Of a stretch of 64,000 nt of DNA, positions 18,985 to 29,432 are shown piece after piece (position 1 is the stretch's first letter; each line of letters opens with the position of its first letter). This DNA is from Pseudomonadota bacterium (GTDB lineage Bacteria > Pseudomonadota > Gammaproteobacteria > Xanthomonadales > Rhodanobacteraceae). Both the position numbers and the translations under genes were made by a program. The stretch lies in the NCBI GenBank assembly GCA_018240565.1, contig JAFEFO010000034.1, positions 1 to 64,000 of the forward strand, given 5' to 3'. The notes under the pieces are model-generated. The model was not told the origin of the DNA. It searched no databases and worked only from the letters and a program-made list of their open reading frames with translations.

Positions 18985-21831
18985 ATGGACTCCATCCGCA
19001 TCCGCGGCGCACGCACGCACAACCTCAAGAACATCGACCTGGACCTGCCGCGCGACAGCCTGATCGTGATTACCGGCTTGTCCGGGTCCGGCAAGTCCTC
19101 GCTCGCCTTCGATACCATCTACGCCGAAGGCCAGCGCCGCTATGTCGAATCGCTGTCCGCCTACGCGCGCCAGTTCCTGTCGGTAATGGAAAAGCCCGAT
19201 GTCGATCACATCGAGGGCCTGTCGCCGGCGATCTCGATCGAGCAGAAGTCGACCTCGCACAACCCCCGCTCCACTGTCGGCACGATCACCGAGATTTATG
19301 ACTACCTGCGCCTGTTGTTCGCACGCGTGGGCACGCCGCGCTGCCCGGATCATGGCATTCCGCTCGCCGCGCAGACGGTAAGCCAAATGGTCGATGCGAC
19401 GCTGGCGATGGATCCCGAACGCCGCTACATGCTGCTCGCCCCGGTGGTGCGCGAGCGCAAGGGCGAACACGTGCAGGTGTTCGAGCAGTTGCGTGCGCAA
19501 GGCTTCGTGCGCGCGCGCGTGGACGGCGTGCTGCACGAACTCGACGCCGTGCCCGCGCTCGCGCTGCGCGTCAAGCACACCATCGAAGCGGTGATCGATC
19601 GCTTCAAGCCGGCGCCGGATTTGAAGCAGCGCCTGGCCGAATCCTTCGAAACCGCCCTGCGCCTGGGCGACGGCATCGTCCTCGTCGTCGACATGGATGA
19701 CGCCGACGCCAAGCCGACGCTGTTTTCATCGCGCTATTCCTGCCCGGTCTGCGATTACTCGCTGCCCGAACTCGAACCGCGCCTGTTCTCGTTCAATTCG
19801 CCGGTCGGCGCCTGCGGCACCTGCGATGGCCTCGGCGTGACCCAGGTGTTCGACGCCGCGCGCGTGGTCGTGCATCCGAACCTTTCGCTCGCGGCCGGTG
19901 CGGTGCGCGGCTGGGACCGGCGCAACATGTATTACTTCCAGATGGTGCTGTCGCTGGCCCGACACTACAAATTCGACATCGACACACCGTGGGAACAATT
20001 GCCCGAGGGCATTCGCCACGCCGTGCTGCATGGCTCGGGCGACGAACAGATCGCGTTCCGCTACCTCACCGAGACCGGCGGGAATGTCACGCGCAAGCAC
20101 CGCTTCGAGGGCATCCTGCCGAACCTGGAACGCCGCTATCGTGAAACCGAATCGCCGACCGTGCGCGAGGAGTTGGCCAAGTTCATCAGTGAGCGGCCCT
20201 GCCCCGACTGCCACGGCGAGCGCCTGAACCGCAGCGCCCGCAACGTGTTCATCGGAGAAAGCAACCTGCCGGCCCTGACCGGGCTGCCGATTGACCAGGC
20301 GCTCGAGTTCTTCCACGGCCTCGCCCTGCCCGGTTGGCGCGGTGAAATCGCCGCCAAGATCGTCAAGGAAATCCGCGAACGCCTGCGTTTCCTCGTCGAC
20401 GTTGGCCTGGACTACCTCACCCTGGATCGCCAGGCCGATTCGCTCTCCGGTGGCGAAGCGCAGCGCATACGCCTGGCCTCGCAAATCGGCGCCGGCCTGG
20501 TCGGCGTGATGTACGTGCTCGATGAACCATCCATCGGCTTGCATCAGCGCGACAATGAACGCTTGCTCGGCACGCTCACACGCCTGCGCGATCTGGGCAA
20601 CACGGTGATCGTGGTCGAACACGACGAGGATGCGATTCGCGCGGCCGATCACGTCGTGGACATCGGCCCCGGCGCCGGCGTGCACGGCGGCGAGATCGTC
20701 GCGCAGGGCAAGCTCCGCGACGTGCTTGCGGCCAAGCGCTCGCTGACCGGCGACTATCTGTCCGGGCGCAAGGCGATCGCCGTGCCGGACAAGCGCCACG
20801 CGCCGGATCCGCAATTGATGCTGCGCGTGCTCGGAGCGTCCGGCAATAACCTCAAGGACGTGGACCTGGAGATTCCTGCGGGGTTGTTCGTGTGCGTCAC
20901 CGGCGTATCGGGTTCCGGCAAATCCACTCTCATCAACGACACCCTGTTCCGCTACACGGCGATGGAACTGAACGGTGCCAGCGAAAAGCCCGCGCCATTG
21001 CGCAAGGTCGAAGGCCTGGAGCATTTCGACAAGGTCGTCGACATCGACCAGTCGCCAATCGGGCGCACGCCGCGTTCGAATCCGGCGACCTACACCGGAC
21101 TGTTCACCCCGCTGCGCGAGTTGTACGCGCAGGTGCCCGAAGCACGCGCACGCGGCTACCAGCCGGGTCGCTTTTCGTTCAACGTCAAGGGCGGTCGTTG
21201 CGAGGCCTGCGAAGGCGACGGGTTGATCAAGGTCGAGATGCACTTCTTGCCGGATGTGTACGTCGCCTGCGACGTCTGCCACGGCAAGCGCTACAACCGC
21301 GAGACGCTGGAGATCACCTACAAAGGGCACACGATTTCCGATGTGCTGGAAATGACCGTCGAAGATGCACTGAAACTTTTTGAAAACGTGCCGACCCTGG
21401 CACGCAAACTTGAAACCCTGATCGACGTCGGGCTTTCCTATATCAAGCTCGGCCAGAGCGCGACGACGCTGTCCGGCGGCGAGGCGCAGCGCGTGAAACT
21501 CTCGCGCGAGTTGTCCAAGCGCGACACCGGTCGCACGCTGTATATCCTCGATGAGCCGACCACGGGCCTGCATTTCCATGACATCGAACAACTGCTGCGC
21601 GTGCTGCACCGCCTGCGCGACGATGGCAACACCGTGGTCGTGATCGAACACAATCTGGACGTGATCAAGACTGCCGACTGGGTGATCGATCTCGGTCCCG
21701 AGGGCGGCGGCCGCGGCGGCAGCATCATCGCCACCGGCACGCCCGAACAGATCGCCCGCGACAAGTCCTCGCACACCGGACGCTTCCTCGCCCGCGTGCT
21801 CGGCAATGGCAAGCGCAAGGCGGCGGCATGA
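18985..21831 (+). CDS. uvrA: UvrABC excinuclease subunit A
   Basis: 948 residues from the ATG at 18985, which gives [19 protein letters not shown], matching E. coli UvrA; the frame stays open 34 codons further upstream but without family similarity. Two ABC ATPase modules are present: Walker [10 protein letters not shown] and GVSGSGKST, and signatures [11 protein letters not shown] and [11 protein letters not shown]. Zinc modules are CPVC...CGTC in the first half and CEAC...CDVC in the second. It finds bulky DNA lesions for nucleotide excision repair with UvrB and UvrC (uvrC is at 42.4 kb). I see no LexA box in the 209 bases shared with divergent rplU. The stop overlaps a thioesterase start. 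Confidence 0.97.
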   Translation: MDSIRIRGARTHNLKNIDLDLPRDSLIVITGLSGSGKSSLAFDTIYAEGQRRYVESLSAYARQFLSVMEKPDVDHIEGLSPAISIEQKSTSHNPRSTVGTITEIYDYLRLLFARVGTPRCPDHGIPLAAQTVSQMVDATLAMDPERRYMLLAPVVRERKGEHVQVFEQLRAQGFVRARVDGVLHELDAVPALALRVKHTIEAVIDRFKPAPDLKQRLAESFETALRLGDGIVLVVDMDDADAKPTLFSSRYSCPVCDYSLPELEPRLFSFNSPVGACGTCDGLGVTQVFDAARVVVHPNLSLAAGAVRGWDRRNMYYFQMVLSLARHYKFDIDTPWEQLPEGIRHAVLHGSGDEQIAFRYLTETGGNVTRKHRFEGILPNLERRYRETESPTVREELAKFISERPCPDCHGERLNRSARNVFIGESNLPALTGLPIDQALEFFHGLALPGWRGEIAAKIVKEIRERLRFLVDVGLDYLTLDRQADSLSGGEAQRIRLASQIGAGLVGVMYVLDEPSIGLHQRDNERLLGTLTRLRDLGNTVIVVEHDEDAIRAADHVVDIGPGAGVHGGEIVAQGKLRDVLAAKRSLTGDYLSGRKAIAVPDKRHAPDPQLMLRVLGASGNNLKDVDLEIPAGLFVCVTGVSGSGKSTLINDTLFRYTAMELNGASEKPAPLRKVEGLEHFDKVVDIDQSPIGRTPRSNPATYTGLFTPLRELYAQVPEARARGYQPGRFSFNVKGGRCEACEGDGLIKVEMHFLPDVYVACDVCHGKRYNRETLEITYKGHTISDVLEMTVEDALKLFENVPTLARKLETLIDVGLSYIKLGQSATTLSGGEAQRVKLSRELSKRDTGRTLYILDEPTTGLHFHDIEQLLRVLHRLRDDGNTVVVIEHNLDVIKTADWVIDLGPEGGGRGGSIIATGTPEQIARDKSSHTGRFLARVLGNGKRKAAA

Positions 21832-22229
21832 GCGCGCAATTCCTGATCGAAGTCCCGTTTTCGCTGCGCTGGCGCGACCTCGACGCGTTCAACCACGTCA
21901 ACAATTCCAGTTTTTTCACGTTTCTCGAAGAATCCAGGCTCCGCTGGTTGACGGGGCTCGACGGCGAATGGAACACACCACGTTTCATGCCGGTGCTGGC
22001 GGCGGCGAATCTCAACTACCGCGCGCAATTGTCCTGGCCCGGCGAGATTCTCGTCCGCCTTTCTTGCGAGCGTCTGGGAAATTCCTCGCTCACCATCGCC
22101 CACCGCATTCTCGGTGCCGGCCTGGAAGAAGCGCTCTACTGTGACGGCAACACCGTGATGGTCTGGGTCGATCCCGCGACCGGCAAATCGGTGCCGTTGC
22201 CAGAAGCGGTGCGCAGGGCTTGCGCATAG
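21828..22229 (+). CDS. acyl-CoA thioesterase, hotdog fold
   Basis: 133 residues of the 4-hydroxybenzoyl-CoA thioesterase/YbgC type. The segment [13 protein letters not shown] carries the catalytic Asp and the HVNN loop that holds the CoA thioester in this family. The ATG overlaps the uvrA stop as ATGA, so it is cotranslated with uvrA, although no shared function is evident. The acyl substrate is unknown. The next 329 bases hold no gene, only a REP pair and the frm operator. Confidence 0.85.
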   Translation: MSAQFLIEVPFSLRWRDLDAFNHVNNSSFFTFLEESRLRWLTGLDGEWNTPRFMPVLAAANLNYRAQLSWPGEILVRLSCERLGNSSLTIAHRILGAGLEEALYCDGNTVMVWVDPATGKSVPLPEAVRRACA

Positions 22230-22290
22230 TTCGATCGCTTCGTTTTTCTTTCCTGATTCGCTACGAAGTTCAGCCGCGCAAGGCTCTTGA

Positions 22291-22424
22291 TCGTCATTCC
22301 CGCGTGCTTCTTGCGGGAATCCAGTGACTTTGCTGCCGCATTTTGAGTCGTACAACGTACAAAGGCTCTGGATGACCAGCCTCCGGCTGTTGAAGAACGC
22401 TTCCCGCTTTCGCGGGAATGACGA
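22291..22424. repeat. inverted REP pair 1
   Basis: One arm reads CGTCATTCCCGCG...GCGGGAATCCAG, the other CTGGATG...TTCCCGC-tttc-GCGGGAATGACGA, so the ends mirror each other. Each arm holds its own hairpin. The GTCATTCC/GGAATCCAG type is widespread between genes in Xanthomonadales and Neisseria. It fills most of the 329-base gap between the thioesterase and frmR; the rest of the gap before the operator shows no gene. Confidence 0.75.
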
Positions 22425-22521
22425 GCTGAGAATTGTCGCTACTCAGGTTCCCTTTTGCATCAACGCGTGTGCGATTGGCCTGCCATTGTCGCTGCGCAGC
22501 GTGCATTGCTGCGAGCATCGG

Positions 22522-22544
22522 CATATACTCCCCACCAGTATATG
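22522..22544. promoter_or_regulatory. FrmR operator upstream of the formaldehyde operon
   Basis: CATATACT, seven C-rich bases (CCCCACC), then AGTATATG: a perfect 8-base inverted repeat. The core TACT-N7-AGTA with a G/C tract is the form of RcnR/FrmR-family operators. It lies 14 bases before the frmR GTG, and TATACT inside it could serve as a -10, so bound FrmR would block RNA polymerase. Confidence 0.78.
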
Positions 22545-22558
22545 AATGGGTTTGAGTC

Positions 22559-23966
<1,408 letters not shown>

Positions 23967-23999
23967 TTCACCCACCCCACTCAACCGCAGGAGATTCCC

Positions 24000-24398
24000 A
24001 TGGCAAGCCCCGTCATTTCCGGCAACAACGTCTTTTCGCATGTATTTCTCGGCGCGGCCGACTTGAAAAAATCCAGCGCGTTTTATGACGCCACGTTGGG
24101 CAAACTCGGCATCAAGAATCTCGGCCCGTTCGGCGACAAGATCTTTCTCTACGGACGCGACAAGCCGGCGTTCCTCGTTGGTCTCCCTGGCAGCGGCGGG
24201 GCACCTTCGAGCAATGGCGTGACGGTTGGCTTCGCGGCCGCCTCGCCCGCCGAAGTGGATGCTTTCCATGCCGCAGGGCTCGCCGCCGGCGGCAGCGATG
24301 AAGGCAAACCCGGCCCGCGCAGCCATCTGCCCGGCGCCTACGCCGCTTATTTGCGCGATCCAGCCGGCAACAAGGTCTGCGCGTACACGTTCACCTGA
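24000..24398 (+). CDS. VOC-family (glyoxalase-like) protein
   Basis: 132 residues with the paired beta-alpha-beta-beta-beta layout of the vicinal oxygen chelate fold (HVFLGAADLKKSSAFYDATL at the start, AYLRDPAGNKVCAY at the end). It sits between frmA and the S-formylglutathione hydrolase gene, with its stop overlapping the next start, so it is an operon member. Similar VOC genes occur in other proteobacterial formaldehyde operons, but their reaction is not settled. A metal-dependent role with a glutathione adduct is a reasonable guess only. Confidence 0.82.
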   Translation: MASPVISGNNVFSHVFLGAADLKKSSAFYDATLGKLGIKNLGPFGDKIFLYGRDKPAFLVGLPGSGGAPSSNGVTVGFAAASPAEVDAFHAAGLAAGGSDEGKPGPRSHLPGAYAAYLRDPAGNKVCAYTFT

Positions 24399-25240
24399 TG
24401 ATGGAGCGCATCGAACATCGCGCCAGCTGCGGCGGCTGGCAGGACGTCTATCGGCACGATTCACGCGTACTCCATTGCGCGATGAACGTTGCCGTCTACC
24501 TGCCGCCGCAGGCCGAACGCGGCCCGGTGCCGGTGTTGTACTGGCTATCGGGCCTGACCTGCACCGAACAAAACTTCATCACCAAGGCCGGCGCGCAGCG
24601 CTATGCGGCCGAACATGGCATCGCCCTCGTCGCACCGGACACCAGCCCGCGCGGCGACGACGTCGCCAATGCGCCCGGCTACGACCTGGGTCAAGGCGCG
24701 GGTTTCTACGTCAACGCCACGCAAGCACCGTGGTCGGCGCACTACCGCATGTACGACTATGTGGTGGACGAACTGCCCGCGCTGATCGAAGCGAATTTTC
24801 CGGTGACCTCCACGCGTTCGATTTTCGGGCATTCGATGGGTGGGCATGGCGCGCTGGTGATCGCCTTGCGCAATCCGGGACGCTATCGCAGCGTGTCGGC
24901 GTTCGCGCCCATCGTCGCGCCGACCCAGGTGCCGTGGGGGCAGCAGGCGTTGGGCGCCTATCTGGGCGATGATCGGCAGGCGTGGAAATCTTACGATGCC
25001 ACCGAGTTGGTGAAGACCGCGACGGAAAAATTGCCGCTACTGATCGATCAGGGCGAGGCCGACGAATTCCTCGCCATCGATCTGAAGCCCGAATTGTTGC
25101 GCGACGCTTGTGCCGCCGTCGGCCATCCCCTGCAATTGCGGATGCAACCGGGCTACGACCACAGCTACTATTTCATCGCCAGCTTCATCGGCGAGCACAT
25201 CGCCTGGCACGCGGCGGCCCTGGCATTGCCCAGGACCTGA
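24398..25240 (+). CDS. frmB: S-formylglutathione hydrolase
   Basis: 280 residues, esterase D family. It splits S-formylglutathione to formate and glutathione, completing the pathway begun by FrmA. The nucleophile is Ser146 in GHSMGG; the Asp of DQGEADEFL and the His of GYDHSYYF are the likely rest of the triad. WLSGLTCTEQNF is the conserved oxyanion-region segment. ATGATG at 24398 offers two starts and overlaps the VOC stop. The symbol could equally be fghA or yeiG. Confidence 0.95.
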   Translation: MMERIEHRASCGGWQDVYRHDSRVLHCAMNVAVYLPPQAERGPVPVLYWLSGLTCTEQNFITKAGAQRYAAEHGIALVAPDTSPRGDDVANAPGYDLGQGAGFYVNATQAPWSAHYRMYDYVVDELPALIEANFPVTSTRSIFGHSMGGHGALVIALRNPGRYRSVSAFAPIVAPTQVPWGQQALGAYLGDDRQAWKSYDATELVKTATEKLPLLIDQGEADEFLAIDLKPELLRDACAAVGHPLQLRMQPGYDHSYYFIASFIGEHIAWHAAALALPRT

Positions 25241-25243
25241 TGC

Positions 25244-25672
25244 TTACGGCGCGGTGTCGCGCATCGCGAATTCGCCATCCGCACCGCCACCCGATTTTGT
25301 GGAAATGTGGATTTTCACCGTGTCGCCAGCGTGCAGCTCGTGTTTGCCATCCATCAACATGAAGTGCTTGCCGCCGGGCGCGAAGGCAACGTTCGATCCT
25401 GGCGCGATGGTGATATCGCCGAGCGGCCGCATGCGCTCGACGCCGTTTTCGCTGAAGCTTTCATGCAACGACACATCGCCGAAATCCGCGCTGCTCGCAC
25501 CGGTCACGATGAGCGACGCATCACCGGCGTTCTTCAGCACGGCGTAACCCGCCAGCATCGCCGCGCCAGGCGGCGCGCTTCGAATCCACGCGTGCTCGAC
25601 AATCAGGCGCCCTGCCGCGCTCGCGTTCGCCGCCAGCGCGAGCGTCACCAGCCAAGCGAATTTCAAACGCAT
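25244..25672 (-). CDS. periplasmic copper chaperone PCu(A)C
   Basis: 142 residues from the ATG at 25672, which gives a signal peptide (MRLKFAWLVTLALAANASAA). The frame is open further upstream but without signal-peptide sense. HAWIRSAPPGAAMLAGYAVL and the HES...RM, GGKHFMLM pattern supply the Met/His copper ligands of the PCu(A)C (DUF461) family, which delivers Cu(I) to the CuA site of cytochrome oxidase. It converges with frmB, three bases apart, and diverges from the enoyl-CoA isomerase. No partner sco or cox gene is in the window. Confidence 0.88.
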   Translation of the reverse strand: MRLKFAWLVTLALAANASAAGRLIVEHAWIRSAPPGAAMLAGYAVLKNAGDASLIVTGASSADFGDVSLHESFSENGVERMRPLGDITIAPGSNVAFAPGGKHFMLMDGKHELHAGDTVKIHISTKSGGGADGEFAMRDTAP

Positions 25673-25730
25673 GTTTGCCTCCGCATCCTTTGCGCCTATC
25701 ATAGCCGCATCGCCCCGACAGCAGGCAGCC

Positions 25731-26498
25731 ATGCTCGAATCCATCCGCCACGACGCCATCCTCGAACTGCGCATGGCGCGCCCACCCGTCAACGCGCTTA
25801 ATCCGGATCTGGTGCGTGCACTGCGCAGCGCCGTCGAAGAGGCGGACGCCATGGGCGCGCGCGGCATCGTGCTGAGCGGTCGCGCCGGCATGTTCTCCGC
25901 TGGCCTGGATGTGCCCGAACTGTTGCAGATCGATCGCGCCGCACTGGTCGCGTTCTGGCAGGAATTCTTCGGTTTGTGTGCGGCCCTGGCGGCATCGCCG
26001 ATCCCGATCGTCGCGGCGATGGGTGGACACAGCCCGGCCGGTGGCGCGGTGCTGTCGATCTTCTGCGATTACCGCATCATGGCGCGCAGCGTCGATCCCG
26101 CCAAACCGTATCGCATCGGCTTGAACGAAGTGCAAGTCGGGCTGAGCGTTCCGGATGTTATCCAGTGTGCGCTGCGCCGGCTGGTTGGCACCTATCGCGC
26201 CGAGCGCATGGTCGTTGCCGGGCAGATGCTTGATCCCGAGCAGGCACTGGCGATCGGTCTCGTCGACGAATTGAGCGCCGCGGATGACGTGGTGCCGCGC
26301 GCATTGGCATGGCTGGGCAACCTGCTCAAGCTGCCGCCGCAGGCGATGGCGGCGACGCGTGGACTGGCGCGCTCGGACCTGATCCAGTTGTTCGCCGACC
26401 CGACGCGCCTGTCAATCGAGGAATTCGCCGATGGCTGGTTTGGTGCCGAAACCCAGTCCACGCTGCGCGCGCTGGTGGCGCAGCTCAAGAAGAGCTAG
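25731..26498 (+). CDS. delta3-delta2-enoyl-CoA isomerase-like crotonase
   Basis: 255 residues, crotonase fold. The start at 25731 (MLESIRHDAI) is preferred over an upstream ATG that would overlap the copper chaperone. GHSPAGGAVLSIFCDYRIMA forms the oxyanion hole, and GLNEVQVGL has the single catalytic Glu at the position used by mitochondrial-type delta3-delta2-enoyl-CoA isomerase (GLNETQLG). It would move double bonds of unsaturated acyl-CoA for beta-oxidation. Its TAG stop shares CTAG with the convergent dapB stop, so the two genes overlap end to end. Confidence 0.82.
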   Translation: MLESIRHDAILELRMARPPVNALNPDLVRALRSAVEEADAMGARGIVLSGRAGMFSAGLDVPELLQIDRAALVAFWQEFFGLCAALAASPIPIVAAMGGHSPAGGAVLSIFCDYRIMARSVDPAKPYRIGLNEVQVGLSVPDVIQCALRRLVGTYRAERMVVAGQMLDPEQALAIGLVDELSAADDVVPRALAWLGNLLKLPPQAMAATRGLARSDLIQLFADPTRLSIEEFADGWFGAETQSTLRALVAQLKKS

Positions 26499-27307
26499 AC
26501 CTCGGCCGGCGACAGCACCTCGTCGATCGAGTACATCCCCGGCGGCTTTCCCGCCATCCAGATCGCCGCCGCCAGCGCGCCACGCGCAAAGATGTCGCGA
26601 TTGGACGCACGATGCGTGATTTCCAGGCGCTCGCCGACGGTGCTGAACAACACCGTATGCTCTCCGGCGACATCGCCGCCACGCAATACCGCGAAGCCGA
26701 TCTCACCGGCCTGGCGCGGACCGGTCTTGTCGATGCGCGCAAACACCGCGCGTTCAGGCAAGGTCGTGCCGCGACTCTCGGCAACGGCCTGCCCCAACGC
26801 CAACGCCGTGCCCGAAGGTGCGTCATGCTTGCGCGCATGGTGCATTTCCACGATCTCGCAATCCCAATCGGGCAGTGCAGCGCCGACGCGCTTGGCCGCG
26901 CGCAACAACATGGCCACGCCGAGACTGAAATTCGCCGCCCACAACACGGGAATCGACTGCGCCGCGCGCTCCAGCGCCACGCGCTGTTCCTCGCGCAGGC
27001 CGGTGGTACCGCTGACGAACGCGGCGCGACGTTGCAGCGCCAACGCCAACGCCGCGTCGAACGCATTCGCGCCGCTGAAATCCACGAGTACGTCGCACGG
27101 CACGTCCGGATCGAGCGCCGTGGAAAAATCCACCAGCCGCTCCAGAGTACCGAAGACGCGATCCAGGGGTTCGTCGGCGAGGCCGGAACCCGGGCGCACC
27201 AGGGCGCATGCCAGGCGCGCCTTGTCCGATTCCAGGATCGCGCGCACGACGGCCTGGCCCATGCGGCCGGACGAACCGTAAACAACCACATCGACCAATT
27301 CGCTCAT
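26495..27307 (-). CDS. dapB: 4-hydroxy-tetrahydrodipicolinate reductase
   Basis: 270 residues from the ATG at 27307 (MSELVDVVVYGSSGRMGQ). GSSGRMG is the NAD(P)H-binding turn, and EMHHARKHDAPSGTAL holds the catalytic His and Lys that define DapB. It makes tetrahydrodipicolinate on the way to lysine and meso-diaminopimelate for peptidoglycan. It is convergent with the isomerase through shared CTAG and divergent from the M61 peptidase across about 170 bases. Confidence 0.96.
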   Translation of the reverse strand: MSELVDVVVYGSSGRMGQAVVRAILESDKARLACALVRPGSGLADEPLDRVFGTLERLVDFSTALDPDVPCDVLVDFSGANAFDAALALALQRRAAFVSGTTGLREEQRVALERAAQSIPVLWAANFSLGVAMLLRAAKRVGAALPDWDCEIVEMHHARKHDAPSGTALALGQAVAESRGTTLPERAVFARIDKTGPRQAGEIGFAVLRGGDVAGEHTVLFSTVGERLEITHRASNRDIFARGALAAAIWMAGKPPGMYSIDEVLSPAEV

Positions 27308-27478
27308 CGAATTTCCCGCAGGCGTGGGCAGTTCGCGTCTTTGGCGCCGAGTATACGTGCAGACCCGCCGCAACGGACGAAGCCGGAACCTTGGGCGGAT
27401 GCAAACCCCTGACAATCGGCCCATGCGCGATTCCGTACACACGGCTACATTGTGCCGTTACACCAACGCGAGGCATCC

Positions 27479-29419
27479 ATGATGTTCACTCCTGCTCGTC
27501 TGCTTCGAAGTCCCGCACTGACGCGATGGGCACTGCCGCTCGCCATGCTTGCCGCCACACCCGCGCTTGCCGGCGTCAACCCGCAGGCCCAGGTACCGCC
27601 GCCGCAGGACACGCCCTACCCCGGCACCATCGCGATCCATGTCGATGCCAGCGATACGGCGCAAGGCATCTTCCGCGTGCACGAGAGCATTCCCGTGCAG
27701 CCCGGCGCGTTGACCCTGCTCTATCCGAAATGGATTCCCGGCGACCATTCGCCCAGCGGACCAATCGACAGTCTTGCCGGTCTCGTGCTGACGGCGGACG
27801 GCAAGCCACTGGCGTGGAAGCGCGATCCTTACGACGTGTACGCCTTCCACGTGGACATTCCTGCCGGCGTGTCGCGGCTGGACGCGAACTTCCAGCACCT
27901 GTCCTCGCGCGGCGGCGGCTTCGAGATGACCGGCAACATGCTGATGCTGGAATGGAACGCGCTGGCGCTGTATCCGGCTGGCCACTACTCGCGCCAGATC
28001 ACGTTTGCGCCGACGGTCAAGCTGCCGGACGGCTGGCAGTTCGGCAGCGCGCTCGAGACGGCATCGCAATCCGGCGCCACCACTACCTTCAAACCGGTCA
28101 CCTTCAACAACCTGGTCGATTCGCCGATCTACGCCGGTCTTCATTTCAAGCGCGTGGACCTGGCTCCCGGGGCCAAGGTGCCGGTGCATCTGGATGTCGT
28201 CGCCGACGCGCCCAAATACCTGGAGATCACGCCGGCGCAGTTACAGGCGCATCGCGCCCTGGTGACGCAGGCCAATACGCTGTTCGGCTCGCATCATTAC
28301 GATCACTACGATTTCCTGCTCTCGCTGTCGGATCAACTGGCTGGCAACGGCCTGGAGCACCATCAATCCAGCGAGAACGGCGTCGGTGTCGATTACTTCA
28401 CCGGCTGGTACGACAACGTGACCGGCCGCGATCTCCTGGCGCACGAATTCACGCATTCCTGGAACGGCAAGTTCCGCCGTCCGGCGGACCTGTGGACGCC
28501 CGATTTCAACACGCCGATGGGCGATTCGCTGCTGTGGGTGTACGAGGGCCAGACCCAGTACTGGGGTTTCGTGCTGACCGCGCGCTCGGGCATGTGGACA
28601 CCGCAACAGTTCCGCGACGCGCTGGCCATGGTCGCGGCCAATTACGACCGCAATCGCCCGGGTTTCCAGTGGCGCACGCTCGAAGACACCACGAATGACC
28701 CGACCGCCGCGCATCGCGCGCCGTTGCCGTACCGCAGTTGGCAGATGAGCGAGGAGTACTACAGCGGCGGCCAGATGATGTGGCTGGCGGTGGACGCGAA
28801 GATCCGCGAACTCAGCCACGGCAAGCAGTCGCTGGACACATTCGCCAAGGCATTCTTTGGCATCGACAATGGCAGTTATGTCACGAAAACCTACACATTC
28901 GACGATGTGGTCGCGGCGCTCGACGGCGTGGTGAAGTTCGACTGGAAGGCGTTCCTCGCGCGCTATGTCGACGAACTCGATCCGCCGTTGCTGAGCGGCG
29001 TCGACGCATCCGGCTGGAAACTCGTCTACACCGACAAGCCCAGCGAATACGAAAAACAGTACGAAAGCCACGACCAATCGCCGCGGCATATCTTCAATTT
29101 CACCTACTCGATCGGGTTGACGCTGACAAAAGACGGCCGCATCAACGACGTGCGCTGGAATGGCCCCGCATTCAAGGCTGGCGTCACCAGCGGTGCGACC
29201 GTGGTCGCGGTCAACGGGCACGAATACAAGTCCGACGTACTCAAGGATGCCATCACGGCGGCAAAAGATGGCAAGGCGCCGATCGAGCTGCTGATCAAGA
29301 ACCAGGGCGAGTACAAGACGATTCCGGTCGACTACCACGGCGGCTTGCAGTACCCGCACCTGGAACGCATCGCGGGCACGCCGGACTACCTGTCGTCGAT
29401 CATCACCGCCCGCCAATGA
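27479..29419 (+). CDS. M61-family aminopeptidase with PDZ domain
   Basis: 646 residues from the first ATG of an ATGATG at 27479, with GAGG upstream. The signal peptide ends near ATPALA. HEFTHSWNGKFRRP is the HExxH zinc site with the M61 extension, and the Glu in LLWVYEGQTQYWG is the third ligand. A PDZ domain lies in the last 130 residues (IGLTLTKDGRINDVRWNGPA, AGVTSGATVVAVNG). M61 glycyl-type aminopeptidases of Xanthomonadales and Sphingomonas are periplasmic or secreted and cleave N-terminal Gly/Ala. It stands alone and converges with dnaJ. Confidence 0.92.
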   Translation: MMFTPARLLRSPALTRWALPLAMLAATPALAGVNPQAQVPPPQDTPYPGTIAIHVDASDTAQGIFRVHESIPVQPGALTLLYPKWIPGDHSPSGPIDSLAGLVLTADGKPLAWKRDPYDVYAFHVDIPAGVSRLDANFQHLSSRGGGFEMTGNMLMLEWNALALYPAGHYSRQITFAPTVKLPDGWQFGSALETASQSGATTTFKPVTFNNLVDSPIYAGLHFKRVDLAPGAKVPVHLDVVADAPKYLEITPAQLQAHRALVTQANTLFGSHHYDHYDFLLSLSDQLAGNGLEHHQSSENGVGVDYFTGWYDNVTGRDLLAHEFTHSWNGKFRRPADLWTPDFNTPMGDSLLWVYEGQTQYWGFVLTARSGMWTPQQFRDALAMVAANYDRNRPGFQWRTLEDTTNDPTAAHRAPLPYRSWQMSEEYYSGGQMMWLAVDAKIRELSHGKQSLDTFAKAFFGIDNGSYVTKTYTFDDVVAALDGVVKFDWKAFLARYVDELDPPLLSGVDASGWKLVYTDKPSEYEKQYESHDQSPRHIFNFTYSIGLTLTKDGRINDVRWNGPAFKAGVTSGATVVAVNGHEYKSDVLKDAITAAKDGKAPIELLIKNQGEYKTIPVDYHGGLQYPHLERIAGTPDYLSSIITARQ

Positions 29420-29432
29420 CGGGCGGCACGCG

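Noticed and set aside
19726..21774. 682-codon minus-strand frame
   Set aside because: Antisense shadow of uvrA.
22291..22424. Possible CRISPR-like or small coding content in the frmR upstream gap
   Set aside because: There are only two mirrored hairpins and no repeat-spacer series; short frames there follow the REP hairpins.
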